Source: Parvibaculum sp.
GTDB lineage: Bacteria; Pseudomonadota; Alphaproteobacteria; Parvibaculales; Parvibaculaceae
Length of the DNA stretch: 64,000 nt
Reading direction: 5' to 3'
Assembly: GCF_030651915.1 (NCBI RefSeq)
Contig: NZ_JAUSBV010000004.1
Coordinates: 62,001-126,000 of the forward strand
Below, in pieces: positions 16,051 through 29,978 of the stretch (within the stretch, counting starts at the first letter, position 1; each line of letters opens with the position of its first letter). The translations under genes and the position numbers were made by a program. The notes under the pieces are model-generated. The model did no database searches, was not told where the DNA came from, and saw only the letters and a list, made by a program, of their open reading frames with translations.

Positions 16051-18591
16051 ATGGGCGACCGCATTAATCCCGCCATTGGAGCCACTTCGCTTCGCTCGTT
16101 GATCGGGCCGACGGCGCGCGACCTGGCGCTGAAGATGTTCTTGTTGCTGGTGCTGATCAGCGCGGTGCAGTCGATCCTCGACTACCGCCATCTCCGCGAC
16201 ATGATGTTCGACCATGTCTCGCAGCGCGCATCCTCGGTGAGCGATCACCTTGCGATGCGGTCGATCCTGGATCACGACTTTGGCATCGCCGAAGCAAGCC
16301 AGGCCGTCACGCGGGAAGTGCGCTGGCATTCCGATCTGCTGGCCGTCTATCTGGTCGATCCGGCCGCCCTTCCGCTTGCAGGCCAGAGCGTTGCACGCAT
16401 CGAGGATACAGCCGCCTTCCTTGCCGATCCGGCCATTCGCGAGGCCGTCCGCCTGAGCTTCGCCGAAGGCCGCGCCTCCAGCTTCGAGGTGACGACCGGC
16501 GGCATCGACGGCTGGGGGCATGTCGCGGCATTGCCCGAGGAAGGCATCGGCACGGTCACCGTTGTCGACTTGCGGCCGGCCCGGGCCAAGCTTGCCGCCT
16601 CGATCATCGACGCCACTCTGCGGCGCGCCGTCACCGCCGCCCTCATTACCATCGCACTCTTCGTCCTGCTGCACCGCGCCGTCATCGGCCCGATCGCCCG
16701 GCTCGCCGGCGCCGTTCGCGCCAGCAGCGCGACAGGTCACTTCGAGCCGCCCGCCGATATCCCGAAAGGCGAGTTGGGCGACTTCGCCGATCTCTTTGCT
16801 CACGTCTTTGGACACCTGCAAATGAGCCGCCGCGAGAATGAGCAATTGGCATTGGTCGCCAACGGCACCGACGCCGGCGTTCTGATCGCCGGCAAGGACG
16901 GACGCATTGTCTGGGTCAATACCGGCTATACCCGCATGACCGGTTTTTCACAAAGCGAACTTGAAAACCGGACGCCACAGGACATTCTGACAGAACATGC
17001 CTGTGCCGGCGCCCCGATGGTCCTTGCCGAAAGCGTTGGCAGCGGCGAAGCACGCAACGTCGAAGCGACCTGCCTGAAGCGTGACGGCAGGCAGTACTGG
17101 GCTGCCATCGAAGTACGCCCTATTCGCGATCCCCTTGGCGAGATCCGCAACTTCATTGTCATCGAAAATGACATCACGGCGGCCAAGGAAACCGAGATCG
17201 CACTGAAGCGTAGCCGCCAGGAACTGCAAGACCGCGTGCTCGATCTTCAGGTCACTTCTGAACAGCTCGAGCAGGAGCGCGCCAATCTGACGCGTTCCGC
17301 ACACGATCTCTCCAGCGCCAAAGAAGCGGCCGAAAACGCCAACCGTGCCAAGTCGGCGTTTCTCGCCACGATGAGTCATGAGCTGAGGACGCCGATGAAC
17401 GGCGTTATCGGTCTGGCGGAACTTCTCTTGTCCGGCGAGCTGCCATCCACGCAGCGCGAGCGGATTGAAATGATCCGCGAGTCGGGCGAATGCCTGCTCA
17501 CGATTCTCAACGACATTCTCGATCTGTCGAAGCTCGAGGCCGGCCGAATGATCCTTGAGCGCGAACCGGTGGAAACGCGCGAGATCGTCGAAACGGTGGT
17601 CGAAGTGATGCGCCCCAACGCCGGGGAAAAGCACCTGTCGCTGAACGTCGAGATCAGCAACAACGTGCCTGCGCGCATCGTCGGGGACGCCACACGGCTG
17701 CGCCAGATTTTGTTCAATCTGATCGGCAACGCGATCAAGTTTACACCCGATGGCAGCATCGATGTGATCCTCGACGCAACACCCGACGGCGAAGCCAATA
17801 CAGTGGAACTGCTTTTCACGATAAGTGACACCGGTATCGGCATTCCCGACGCGATGTTGCCCCGCCTGTTCACGCGCTTTCAGCAAGCCGACTCGTCGAT
17901 CTCCCGTACCTATGGCGGCACCGGCCTCGGTCTTGCGATCGCGCGCGAGCTCGCAACGCTGATGAACGGCACAATCGCCGTCGAAAGCAAGGAAGGTCAG
18001 GGCAGCACATTCCGTGTGCGCCTGCCGGTTCAGATTGTAGAAGGCACAACGGCAGCAGCCCGGCCGCAGCCACAACTGCCGGCGCCCGCACCCGGCGAAC
18101 AGCGCCACCTGAAGGTTCTCCTTGCCGAAGACCAGCCGGTCAATCAGAAGTTGATGATGGCCGTGATGGAGCGCCTTGGGCACGATCTGACCATTGCGGA
18201 GAATGGCGTCGAAGCCATTCGCCGATTGCGCGAGGGCCGCTTCGACCTGATCCTGATGGACATCCAGATGCCGCTGATGGACGGCATTCAGGCCACGAAA
18301 GTCATCCGCAGTTTTGACGAACCCTGGCATGACATTCCGATCGTCGCGGTCACCGCGCATGCCATGGACGGTCATCGCGAGGTTTACATGGCGGCCGGCA
18401 TGAACGGATTTGTGTCGAAACCCTTCAAGATCGATCTGCTGGTGGCGGAAATGGAGCGCGCAACGCAACGTCGCGGGGCTGTACCGCCGAGCAATGAAAA
18501 AACACCGGCCGCGCCCGTGCCGCAGGCCGCAGCCGACGTGCCGGATCCCTTGGCGGATATGCTGAATGAACTGGAACGGATGACCGGCTAG
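16051..18591 (+). CDS. Hybrid histidine kinase with HAMP, PAS, HisKA, HATPase_c and receiver domains
   Basis: 846 residues from ATG 16051. Transmembrane helices at about 25-47 and 190-212 enclose a periplasmic sensor of about 145 residues; HAMP (about 212-262), PAS (about 268-385, LVANGTDAGVLIAGKDGRIVW), coiled coil, HisKA with phospho-His443 (MSHELRTPMNG), HATPase_c (N box NLIGNAIKFT, DTGIGIPDAM, GGTGLGLAI) and a receiver with phospho-Asp737 (LILMDIQMPLMDG). The receiver calls for an Hpt partner; an Hpt protein is encoded convergently, sharing the CTAG stop. Signal not identifiable. Confidence 0.93.
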   Translation: MGDRINPAIGATSLRSLIGPTARDLALKMFLLLVLISAVQSILDYRHLRDMMFDHVSQRASSVSDHLAMRSILDHDFGIAEASQAVTREVRWHSDLLAVYLVDPAALPLAGQSVARIEDTAAFLADPAIREAVRLSFAEGRASSFEVTTGGIDGWGHVAALPEEGIGTVTVVDLRPARAKLAASIIDATLRRAVTAALITIALFVLLHRAVIGPIARLAGAVRASSATGHFEPPADIPKGELGDFADLFAHVFGHLQMSRRENEQLALVANGTDAGVLIAGKDGRIVWVNTGYTRMTGFSQSELENRTPQDILTEHACAGAPMVLAESVGSGEARNVEATCLKRDGRQYWAAIEVRPIRDPLGEIRNFIVIENDITAAKETEIALKRSRQELQDRVLDLQVTSEQLEQERANLTRSAHDLSSAKEAAENANRAKSAFLATMSHELRTPMNGVIGLAELLLSGELPSTQRERIEMIRESGECLLTILNDILDLSKLEAGRMILEREPVETREIVETVVEVMRPNAGEKHLSLNVEISNNVPARIVGDATRLRQILFNLIGNAIKFTPDGSIDVILDATPDGEANTVELLFTISDTGIGIPDAMLPRLFTRFQQADSSISRTYGGTGLGLAIARELATLMNGTIAVESKEGQGSTFRVRLPVQIVEGTTAAARPQPQLPAPAPGEQRHLKVLLAEDQPVNQKLMMAVMERLGHDLTIAENGVEAIRRLREGRFDLILMDIQMPLMDGIQATKVIRSFDEPWHDIPIVAVTAHAMDGHREVYMAAGMNGFVSKPFKIDLLVAEMERATQRRGAVPPSNEKTPAAPVPQAAADVPDPLADMLNELERMTG

Positions 18592-19022
18592 GTCGCGCTT
18601 CGACCCGTCAGCGCGTCAAGCTTCTCGGCAATGCGGCGGCCAGTCTCACCACCATCGCCGGAGATGTTGTTCTCCGAAACCGTCTTCAGCATACGGATAT
18701 GCATGTGGACGATATTGCGCTCGTCGGGCAAAACCCGCGAGCCGCTGCGCAGATAGTCGCAGAAGGAAGCACCAATGTCTGTGACGAGGTCGTAACCGAA
18801 CGACCCACCTTGCCCTTTGATGTTATGGGCAATGCCGTGCAGCTCCCGGAGCGATTCATCGGCCGGCGCGCCGCCTTCGAAGCGGGCCCAGACCTCCTCA
18901 AGCGCAGCAACATCATGGGCAAGCTGCTCGCGATAGGTGTCGCGCAGCGCCTCGACCGCGGCCTCGGCCTGCGCGATCAGCGACTCATAGTCGCCTGTCG
19001 CCTCATCCTTGGAAAATCCCAT
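18588..19022 (-). CDS. Histidine phosphotransfer (Hpt) domain protein
   Basis: 144 residues from ATG 19022 (GGTGGAGCA upstream; a GTG four codons earlier is possible). The Hpt motif IAHNIKGQGGSFGYD gives phospho-His66 with the usual helical bundle around it; the N-terminus contains a helical stretch typical of stand-alone Hpt modules. It should accept phosphate from a hybrid kinase receiver and pass it to a response regulator. The hybrid kinase next door is the natural donor (inference from adjacency). No response regulator gene is in the window. Confidence 0.85.
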   Translation of the reverse strand: MGFSKDEATGDYESLIAQAEAAVEALRDTYREQLAHDVAALEEVWARFEGGAPADESLRELHGIAHNIKGQGGSFGYDLVTDIGASFCDYLRSGSRVLPDERNIVHMHIRMLKTVSENNISGDGGETGRRIAEKLDALTGRSAT

Positions 19023-19108
19023 TGCTCCACCCACGCCTGCCGGAAAGGATCGCGGCCTGATGTAAAAAGTAACGGCGGAGCGTTAAGGAAATCTTGCGGG
19101 AGGCGACA

Positions 19109-20146
19109 TCAGCCGGCCGCCAAAACCAGAAATGCGTCTATTTCGGACGGTTGTGATTGAAAAGACGTGACGAGGCGGACGGTACGGGCCTGTGCGTCAT
19201 CGCCTGGCATCGGCCAGGGGTGGAAGCGCGCCCCGCCGGCCTTGAGACGGGCGATGGTGGTGTTCGGCAATCGGACGAACAATTCGTTCGCCTGGGGTTC
19301 AAAATGAAGCGCCGCATCCGGCACCGCCGAAAGACCCGCGCCGAGCCGGATCGCCATCTCATTGGCGTGGGCAGCCAGCCTGAGCCACAATCCGTCTTCG
19401 ATATAGGCCTCCAGTTGCGCCGACAGAAAACGCATCTTCGAGAGCAGATGTCCCGCCCGCTTGCGTCGGAACGCAAGATCGCGCACCAGTTCCGGATCGA
19501 AGACGATGACGGCCTCGGCCGCCAGCGCGCCGTTCTTGGTCGCACCGAAGGACATGATGTCGACGCCTGCTTTCCAGGTCGCCTCGGCCGGCGAACATCC
19601 GAGTGCCACCAGCGCATTGGCAAATCGCGCACCATCCATGTGAACACGCAAGCCACGCCCGCGCGCAACGTCGACAAGCGCGCCAAGCTCTTCAGACGTA
19701 TAGACAGCGCCAAGTTCGGTCGATTGCGTAACTGTCAGCACAGCAGGCTGCACGTGATGCACGATGCCGGCCGGAAGTGATGCCAGCGCGGCTGCGAGCG
19801 CGGCCGGATCGATCTTCGCAGCAGATCCCGAGAGCGGCACCAGCTTCGCACCGCCGGAAAACATTTCCGGCGCGCCGCATTCATCGACATGCACATGCGC
19901 CAGCTCATGACACATCACCGCACCATGCGGCGGCGTCAGCGTCGCCAGCGCCAATGCATTGGCGGCCGTGCCGGTGACGACCGGAAAGACCGCAACGTCG
20001 CGTTCGAATACCTCCGAAAGCCGCCGGACCAGCCGCGCCGTCACCGCGTCGGCGCCGTAGGAAGCGGCCGTTCCGCTATTGGCCCGCGCCACCGCTTCCA
20101 GAATTTCCGGCGCGGCGCCCGCTGCATTGTCACTCGTGAAGTCCAT
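19109..20146 (-). CDS. ltaE: Low-specificity threonine aldolase (PLP enzyme)
   Basis: 345 residues. Fold type I PLP enzyme of the threonine aldolase/beta-eliminating lyase family: FTSDNAAGAAPEILEA at the N-terminus, TGTAANALAL (phosphate loop), CHELAHVHVDECGAPE, HMDGARFANALV (Asp contacting PLP) and the Schiff-base lysine in SFGATKNGALAAE. Converts L-threonine or allo-threonine to glycine and acetaldehyde. The Glu-x-Gly-Ala wording (ECGAPE) is the usual active-site loop. Transcribed away from the gltB leader region. Confidence 0.88.
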   Translation of the reverse strand: MDFTSDNAAGAAPEILEAVARANSGTAASYGADAVTARLVRRLSEVFERDVAVFPVVTGTAANALALATLTPPHGAVMCHELAHVHVDECGAPEMFSGGAKLVPLSGSAAKIDPAALAAALASLPAGIVHHVQPAVLTVTQSTELGAVYTSEELGALVDVARGRGLRVHMDGARFANALVALGCSPAEATWKAGVDIMSFGATKNGALAAEAVIVFDPELVRDLAFRRKRAGHLLSKMRFLSAQLEAYIEDGLWLRLAAHANEMAIRLGAGLSAVPDAALHFEPQANELFVRLPNTTIARLKAGGARFHPWPMPGDDAQARTVRLVTSFQSQPSEIDAFLVLAAG

Positions 20147-20746
20147 GTTCCTCTCGTCCGATCAGCACCGGATCGTAGCCGCCGGCAGATCAAAAGGAAC
20201 CGCCGGAACCGCCCCGCCGGACGATTTCGGCACTAACATATTGATTCCACAAGATAAGTTATAGGTCAGCATCCCTGTCTTATTTGCTTGATTCACGCAT
20301 CCCCGTCTGGCATGATCCCGCTGCTGGGAAAGCTCTGCTTTTCTGGCCCAATCGGTTGACCGAAACAGATGCGGCACGCCGGTCAGTAGCCTCCGCTCCA
20401 GGCAATAGGGAGCACCCAGCAGAAAGCTCCGTCAGAGATGGCGGCACTGCAAGGGTACGCGATGGGAGTGTGTTGGCCTTGAGCCGAACCCCGGCGCGCA
20501 CCGGACATCGGATCGCGAGGAGCGATCCGGCAATGATGTGCCTCGCCGGGTTCGGTTGGGCTTTTTGCGATAGCGCGTGCGATCCGCTAGCGTCCCCCGC
20601 CCCGGCAAACCGGGGCTCCGGCCTGAAACGGGCGCCGGGGGGCAAGGCACAGTGCGCGACCGAAGAATTGACGACGATCGAGGCGACCCGCCTCGGAGCC
20701 GGGACGTGGTCCCCGGGCGGCGGGTCCGGGTGAAGGGTGGACGGGT
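20147..20746. other. 600-bp intergenic region rich in hairpins between ltaE and gltB
   Basis: No convincing protein: the one plus-strand frame (20284-20733) has no family resemblance and the composition of chance GC-rich sequence. The AT-rich part (20230-20290) probably holds promoters; a minus-strand TATAAC lies near 20258-20263. The 3' half is strongly structured: a long rod (20484-20555) with a T5 tract after it, TAGCG/CGCTA pairing around 20572-20590, GCCCCGG-CAAA-CCGGGGC (20599-20616), and CCGGC/GCCGG (about 20618-20638). Could be a small RNA, a regulatory leader of gltB or a repeat. Confidence 0.5.
20484..20565 (+). ncRNA. Candidate structured RNA: long hairpin followed by a T tract
   Basis: CCGAACC(C)CGGCG (20484-20496) pairs with CGCCGGGTTCGG (20544-20555), 12 bp with one bulged C. 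Inside, GCAC (20498-20501) pairs with GTGC (20538-20541), and the tip CGGATCGC-GAGGA-GCGATCCG (20509-20529) is a perfect 8-bp hairpin. TTGGGCTTTTT follows. The shape could be a small RNA with terminator, an attenuator ahead of gltB, or a palindromic repeat. No known RNA family recognised. Confidence 0.4.
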
Positions 20747-25441
<4,695 letters not shown>

Positions 25442-25446
25442 GAGTC

Positions 25447-26865
25447 GTGGGCAAGATCACCGGTTTCCTGGAAATCGACCGGCAGGACCGAAAGTACCTG
25501 CCGGCCGCCGACCGCGTCAGAAATTACAGCGAATTCGTCATCCCGCTGGCCGAAGAGGCCGTGCGCGACCAGGCGGCGCGCTGCATGGATTGCGGCATCC
25601 CCTATTGTCACAATGGCTGTCCGGTCAACAACCAGATTCCGGACTGGAACGACCTCGTCTATCACGCCGATTGGGAAGAAGCCTGCCGCAACCTTCATTC
25701 GACCAACAACTTCCCCGAATTCACCGGTCGCATCTGCCCCGCGCCCTGCGAGGCGAGCTGCACGCTGAACCTCAGCGAAGCACCGGTGACGATCAAGACG
25801 ATCGAATGCGCCATTGTCGACCGCGGCTGGAAGGAAGGCTGGTTAAAGCCTCAAATGCCGGCATCGAAGACGGGCAAGAAGATCGCCATTGTCGGGGCGG
25901 GCCCGGCCGGCCTCGCTGCGGCACAACAGCTTTCGCGCCGGGGTCACGAGGTGCATGTGTTCGAACGGCAGGCAAAGGCCGGCGGCCTCCTGCGCTACGG
26001 CATCCCCGACTTCAAAATGGAAAAGCACCATATCGATCGCCGTATCGGGCAGATGGAAGCTGAAGGCACGATCTTCCACTACGGCGTTCATATCGGCGTC
26101 AACAAGAGCGTGACGGATATCGATCGTGAATTCGACGCCATACTGCTGACGGGTGGCGCGGAAAAGCCGCGCGACCTCGATGTCGAGGGACGCGAACTCT
26201 CCGGCGTTCACTTCGCAATGGAATTCCTGCCGCAGCAGAACCGCCGCGTCTCCGATGAACCTATCGGTCAGGTGGAGCCGATCCTTGCGGGCGGCAAGCA
26301 TGTCGTTGTCATTGGCGGCGGCGACACAGGTTCCGACTGCATCGGCACCTCGTTCCGTCAGGGTGCCGTGTCGGTGACGCAACTCGAAATCATGCCCGCG
26401 CCGCCGGAGAAGGAAAACAAGCTTCTGACCTGGCCGGATTGGCCGATGAAAATGCGGACATCGTCGAGTCAGGCTGAAGGCGCGGTGCGCGACTTTGCGG
26501 TGATGACGCGGCGCATCCTCGGCAAGGACGGTCATGTCCGTGCCATCGAATGCACCCGCGTCGACGAGAAGATGCAAGCCATCGCCGGCTCCGAATTCGA
26601 AATCAAGGCCGATCTGGTCTTGCTGGCCATGGGCTTTGTGCATCCGGTGCATGAAGGCATGCTGAAGGAACTGGGCGTCGCCCTCGACCAGCGCGGCAAC
26701 GTGGCCGCCGATACAGCGACCTATAAAGCCTCGCTCGACAAGGTCTTTGCCGCCGGCGACATGCGCCGCGGCCAGTCGCTTGTCGTCTGGGCCATCCGCG
26801 AGGGTCGCCAGGCTGCACGCGAAGTAGACCTTTTCCTTATGGGGGAAACCGTATTGCCGCGCTGA
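25447..26865 (+). CDS. gltD: Glutamate synthase (NADPH) small subunit
   Basis: 472 residues from GTG 25447, 5 bp after gltB with AGGAG overlapping its end. N-terminal Fe-S domain with Cys clusters ([14 protein letters not shown] and CPAPCEASC), then FAD motif [15 protein letters not shown] and NADPH motif [15 protein letters not shown], ending with [18 protein letters not shown], the FAD-binding C-terminal motif. Oxidises NADPH and feeds electrons to GltB. Ends in a strong terminator. Confidence 0.97.
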   Translation: MGKITGFLEIDRQDRKYLPAADRVRNYSEFVIPLAEEAVRDQAARCMDCGIPYCHNGCPVNNQIPDWNDLVYHADWEEACRNLHSTNNFPEFTGRICPAPCEASCTLNLSEAPVTIKTIECAIVDRGWKEGWLKPQMPASKTGKKIAIVGAGPAGLAAAQQLSRRGHEVHVFERQAKAGGLLRYGIPDFKMEKHHIDRRIGQMEAEGTIFHYGVHIGVNKSVTDIDREFDAILLTGGAEKPRDLDVEGRELSGVHFAMEFLPQQNRRVSDEPIGQVEPILAGGKHVVVIGGGDTGSDCIGTSFRQGAVSVTQLEIMPAPPEKENKLLTWPDWPMKMRTSSSQAEGAVRDFAVMTRRILGKDGHVRAIECTRVDEKMQAIAGSEFEIKADLVLLAMGFVHPVHEGMLKELGVALDQRGNVAADTATYKASLDKVFAAGDMRRGQSLVVWAIREGRQAAREVDLFLMGETVLPR

Positions 26866-26887
26866 TAGCGAGCGCAGTTCAAAACGG

Positions 26888-26921
26888 AAAGGCCCCTGTG
26901 AGCATTCTCACAGGGGCCTTT
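26888..26921 (+). terminator. Rho-independent terminator after gltD
   Basis: AAAGGCCCCTGTGAG, loop CATT, CTCACAGGGGCCTTT: a perfect 15-bp stem, with A and T ends so it can act in both directions. Separates gltBD from azlCD. Confidence 0.93.
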
Positions 26922-26954
26922 CGATATCCGATGCCGGAATGGGAGCCGGAGAAC

Positions 26955-27665
26955 ATGAAACCCGCAATCGGCGACTATATCGATGGCCTTCGCGCCATGC
27001 TGCCGCTGCTGCCAGGTGCCGTGCCCTTCGGCATGATCGCGGGCGCGGTTGCGGCCGAAGCCAAATTCGGCGCCGCTGCCGGTATCGGCCAATCCGTGTT
27101 GATCTATGCCGGCGCCTCCCAACTTGCAGCAACGCAGTTGGTTGCCGAAGCCGCCCCGGCCTTGATCATTGTCTTGACCGGCCTCGTCATCAATTTGCGC
27201 TTTGCGATGTATAGCGCCTCGCTCGCTCCGCACTTTGCCGGTCTCACATTGCGCCGGCGCGCCTTGCTGGCCTATCTGATGACCGACCAGTCCTATGCGC
27301 TGACGGTCTCACGATATGGCGCGGATGGAACAGCGGACGCGGCCACGAAGGCCCGCTTCTACCTGGGCGGTGGCATCGCCATGTGGATTGTCTGGCTGGG
27401 AGCGACAGCCGCCGGCTTCATGCTTGGAAGCCGCGTCCCGCCGAGCTGGTCGCTCGACTTCTTCGTGCCGCTGAGTTTTCTGGCGCTGCTGGTGCCCGGA
27501 ATTCGTGACCGCGCCACCGCCACCGCCGCTGCGACAGGCGCGATCATCGCCGTTGTCGCCACAAGCCTCGCCTTCAATCTGGGGCTCTTTGTTGCCGCTG
27601 CATGTGGCATCGCCGCCGGTTACCTTGCTGAAACGTGGTGCAAGAAAAAGGAGGATGCCCGATGA
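26955..27665 (+). CDS. azlC: AzlC-family branched-chain amino acid exporter, large subunit
   Basis: 236 residues from ATG 26955 (GGAG upstream; the longer frame runs through the terminator). Five to six hydrophobic helices; family wording is LLPGAVPFGMIAGA, YAGASQLAATQL, INLRFAMYSASLAPHF and TDQSYALTV. AzlC/BrnF with the small AzlD/BrnE subunit exports branched-chain amino acids or related compounds. The following azlD starts inside its stop codon (ATGA). Interesting that a liv-type importer lies 15 kb away, but no regulator links them. Confidence 0.92.
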   Translation: MKPAIGDYIDGLRAMLPLLPGAVPFGMIAGAVAAEAKFGAAAGIGQSVLIYAGASQLAATQLVAEAAPALIIVLTGLVINLRFAMYSASLAPHFAGLTLRRRALLAYLMTDQSYALTVSRYGADGTADAATKARFYLGGGIAMWIVWLGATAAGFMLGSRVPPSWSLDFFVPLSFLALLVPGIRDRATATAAATGAIIAVVATSLAFNLGLFVAAACGIAAGYLAETWCKKKEDAR

Positions 27666-27988
27666 GCACGGCAGCGCTCTGGTTGACGATCGTCGCCATC
27701 GGCATTGGCACCTTCGTCCTCCGGTTTTCCTTCATCGGCCTATCGGGCCGCATGGCGCTGCCCGTTGCCATGACGCGCGCCTTGCGTTTCGTGCCGGCCG
27801 CCGTCCTGAGCGCCATCATCCTGCCGGCGGCGCTGCGCATGCCGGGCGGGGGCATTGATCCTTCCCTCGACAATCCGCGCTTGATCGCCTGCCTCGTGGC
27901 AGCCGGCATCGCCTGGATGACCAAAAGCGTGCTGGCGACCCTGGCTGTCGGCATGGGAACGCTGTGGCTGTTGCAGGCCCTGCTCTAG
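27662..27988 (+). CDS. azlD: AzlD-family small subunit of the branched-chain amino acid exporter
   Basis: 108 residues, ATG overlapping the azlC TGA, AGGAGG upstream. Three to four hydrophobic helices and the AzlD patterns IGTFVLRFSFI, LRFVPAAVLSAIILPA, NPRLIACLVAAGIAW. Membrane partner of AzlC. Its TAG stop (27986-27988) lies in a CTAG shared with the stop of the convergent unknown gene. Confidence 0.9.
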   Translation: MSTAALWLTIVAIGIGTFVLRFSFIGLSGRMALPVAMTRALRFVPAAVLSAIILPAALRMPGGGIDPSLDNPRLIACLVAAGIAWMTKSVLATLAVGMGTLWLLQALL

Positions 27989-28392
27989 CCGGTCTCCTCG
28001 CCGAGCATGCCCCGCAGCAGTCTCGCGCCATCACGCACATCCTGCTTGTCGAGCCTGATCTCGACATCGCTCCAGCGCTTCATCCGCCATTCATCGATCC
28101 GGTCGCGGGCCGCTGCGGAGAACGCCCCGAACCCTGTCTGCTGCATCTGCTCGTCCCAGGCCGCAGACAGCGCAACAACGGCATTCTGCACCGGTCCGAC
28201 ACCGAAGCCATTGGTCCATGTGACGAGGCGCTCGCTGTTGAGAACCAGAAGTAGCGCCGTCGCAATCCAGAGCGCGCGAGCGAAGCGCGCCACCGCACGG
28301 CGCGTGTGTTCGGCCGTCTGCAATTCGACGCGCGAGGCCGCTTCCCAGCCATCTTCCAGATCCGTTTCGATTTCGCGAATGAGGTCCAACAT
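27985..28392 (-). CDS. Small membrane-anchored protein of unknown function in the O-acylation cluster
   Basis: 135 residues, ATG with GAGG upstream, beginning 10 bp after the MBOAT gene stop, so probably co-transcribed. One clear transmembrane helix at about 40-55 (ALWIATALLLVLNSE) following an amphipathic, charged N-terminal region; the C-terminal 70 residues are charged and likely helical. No family recognised. Position at the end of an MBOAT/SGNH operon suggests an accessory subunit of surface polymer acylation; this is inference from context. Confidence 0.65.
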   Translation of the reverse strand: MLDLIREIETDLEDGWEAASRVELQTAEHTRRAVARFARALWIATALLLVLNSERLVTWTNGFGVGPVQNAVVALSAAWDEQMQQTGFGAFSAAARDRIDEWRMKRWSDVEIRLDKQDVRDGARLLRGMLGEETG

Positions 28393-28401
28393 GTTTCGGC
28401 C

Positions 28402-29853
28402 TCAGAACTGGAAATAGATGAAAGGCGCAACGCCTTCGGGCGCAATCGCCCAGATCAGCCAGACGCCGCCGCCAAGAATAAGCCCGAGCGCCGGCGACGG
28501 CAGCCATTGAAGCCCCTGCGCCAACCAGCGCCCGAGATCGCGCGGCGTGAACTGGAAAACCATGGCAACCGCAATCAATCCGACAAGAAATGGGGTCGCA
28601 TGGAGGCTCGGTTCGGACCAGCGTGCGAAGCCGGCGAGATAGCTGCCGGCCGTCGAGAAACTGTCGGCCCGGAAGAAAATCCAGGCGAAGCAGACCAGAT
28701 GAAACGTCCAGATGACGCCCACAACATGCTGCGCGCCGTGGCCGATGACGCTGAACAAGCCGCCGGGATCGCTGTTCGGCGGCGCGAACTCGTCGAGTTT
28801 GCGCCGCGCATAGCGCTCGACGGCCAGCATCGTGCCGTGAAAGGCACCCCAGAAAACAAAGGTCCAGGCCGCGCCGTGCCAGATACCGCCAAGGAACATG
28901 GTCAGGAAAAGATTGCGATAGGTCCTGGCCTCGCCATGCCGGCTGCCGCCCAGCGGCTTGTAGAGATAGTCGCGCAGCCAGGTCGACAGCGAAATGTGCC
29001 AGCGCCGCCAGAAATCCTGCAGGCTTGAGGCGCGGTAGGGCTGATTGAAATTTTCGAGAAAGCGATAGCCGAGCAGCGCCGCAACGCCGATGGCAATGTC
29101 GCTATAGCCCGAAAAGTCGCAATAGATCTGGATCGCATAGCCATAGACGCCGATCAGGAGATCAAGCGCGCCGACGGCCGTCGGGTCGAAGAAGACCGGG
29201 TCGACAAGCTCGGTCGCCAGGTAATTGGCAATCAGCATTTTCTTGGCAAGACCCGACAGGATCAGCACCGTACCGACGCCGACATGGGCGCGCGTCAAGA
29301 CCGGCGCGCGGTGCAGTTGCGGCAGGAAATCGGCCGCGCGCACAATCGGACCTGCCACCAGCTGCGGAAAGAAGGAGATGTAGAGCATCAGATTGGCAAG
29401 CGAGCGCTCCGGCCGCACATGACCGCGATAGACATCGACGACGTAGGAAATGCCCTGAAAGGTAAAAAAGGAAATGCCGACAGGCAGGATTACCTGCATG
29501 AAAGGCAGATCGCGCTCGAGCCCGGCCATTTCGAGCAGCGTCGCGAGAGAGGTGAGAAAGAAGCCGTAGTATTTGAAGAATCCGAGGATCGAAAGACCGC
29601 CCGCAACGGCACAGGTGACCACGAGCTTGCGCAGCACCGGATGCGCGGTGCGCGCCAGTGCGCGGCCTGCCGCATAATTGATCAGGGTGGAGACCAGCAG
29701 CAGCCCCATGAACCGCCAGTCCCACCAGCCATAGAAGAAATAGCTGGCGGCAAGCAGCACCAGCTTGCGCCAGTGCGGCGTCCAGCGCGCAGCCCAGCTG
29801 ACCGTGAAGGCGATCAGGAAGAAGATCCCGAACTCTATGGTCGGAAATAACAT
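28402..29853 (-). CDS. MBOAT-family membrane-bound O-acyltransferase (AlgI-like)
   Basis: 483 residues from ATG 29853 (the 14-residue upstream extension lacks a good site). About ten or more membrane helices. AlgI/DltB-type signatures: FKYYGFF, LPVGISFFTFQGISYVVDVYRG, FFPQLVAGPIVRA, FSGYSDIAIGVA, FWRRWHISLSTWLRDYLY and the active-site His in LGGIWHGAAW. AlgI-type MBOATs pass acetyl (or another acyl) groups across the inner membrane to SGNH partners that modify alginate, peptidoglycan or exopolysaccharide. Two SGNH genes lie directly upstream on the same strand. A CtrA box lies about 110 bp before the start. Confidence 0.93.
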   Translation of the reverse strand: MLFPTIEFGIFFLIAFTVSWAARWTPHWRKLVLLAASYFFYGWWDWRFMGLLLVSTLINYAAGRALARTAHPVLRKLVVTCAVAGGLSILGFFKYYGFFLTSLATLLEMAGLERDLPFMQVILPVGISFFTFQGISYVVDVYRGHVRPERSLANLMLYISFFPQLVAGPIVRAADFLPQLHRAPVLTRAHVGVGTVLILSGLAKKMLIANYLATELVDPVFFDPTAVGALDLLIGVYGYAIQIYCDFSGYSDIAIGVAALLGYRFLENFNQPYRASSLQDFWRRWHISLSTWLRDYLYKPLGGSRHGEARTYRNLFLTMFLGGIWHGAAWTFVFWGAFHGTMLAVERYARRKLDEFAPPNSDPGGLFSVIGHGAQHVVGVIWTFHLVCFAWIFFRADSFSTAGSYLAGFARWSEPSLHATPFLVGLIAVAMVFQFTPRDLGRWLAQGLQWLPSPALGLILGGGVWLIWAIAPEGVAPFIYFQF

Positions 29854-29962
29854 GCCGCCCCGTCGCTTACGCCCGAATACATCTCGCCCAGCCAACCATC
29901 AGGGGGGCATGACGGAACCAGATGCATCATCCCTGTCCGAGCCGAAAAGCTCAATGATTGCC

Positions 29963-29978
29963 TTAACTTATGGTTAAC
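29963..29978. promoter_or_regulatory. Consensus CtrA box (TTAA-N7-TTAAC)
   Basis: TTAA (29963-29966), seven bases CTTATGG, TTAAC (29974-29978) matches the CtrA cell-cycle regulator site exactly. It overlaps the stop of the SGNH gene and lies about 110 bp upstream of the MBOAT start. Confidence 0.55.

Noticed and set aside
20307-20325. Possible sigma-54 site (CTGGCAT...GCT) upstream of gltB
   Set aside because: The GG to GC spacing is 12 rather than the required 10 bases, so it does not fit the -24/-12 rule.
20284-20733. 149-residue open frame before gltB
   Set aside because: No family resemblance, no ribosome site, and it runs through strong hairpins; treated as non-coding.
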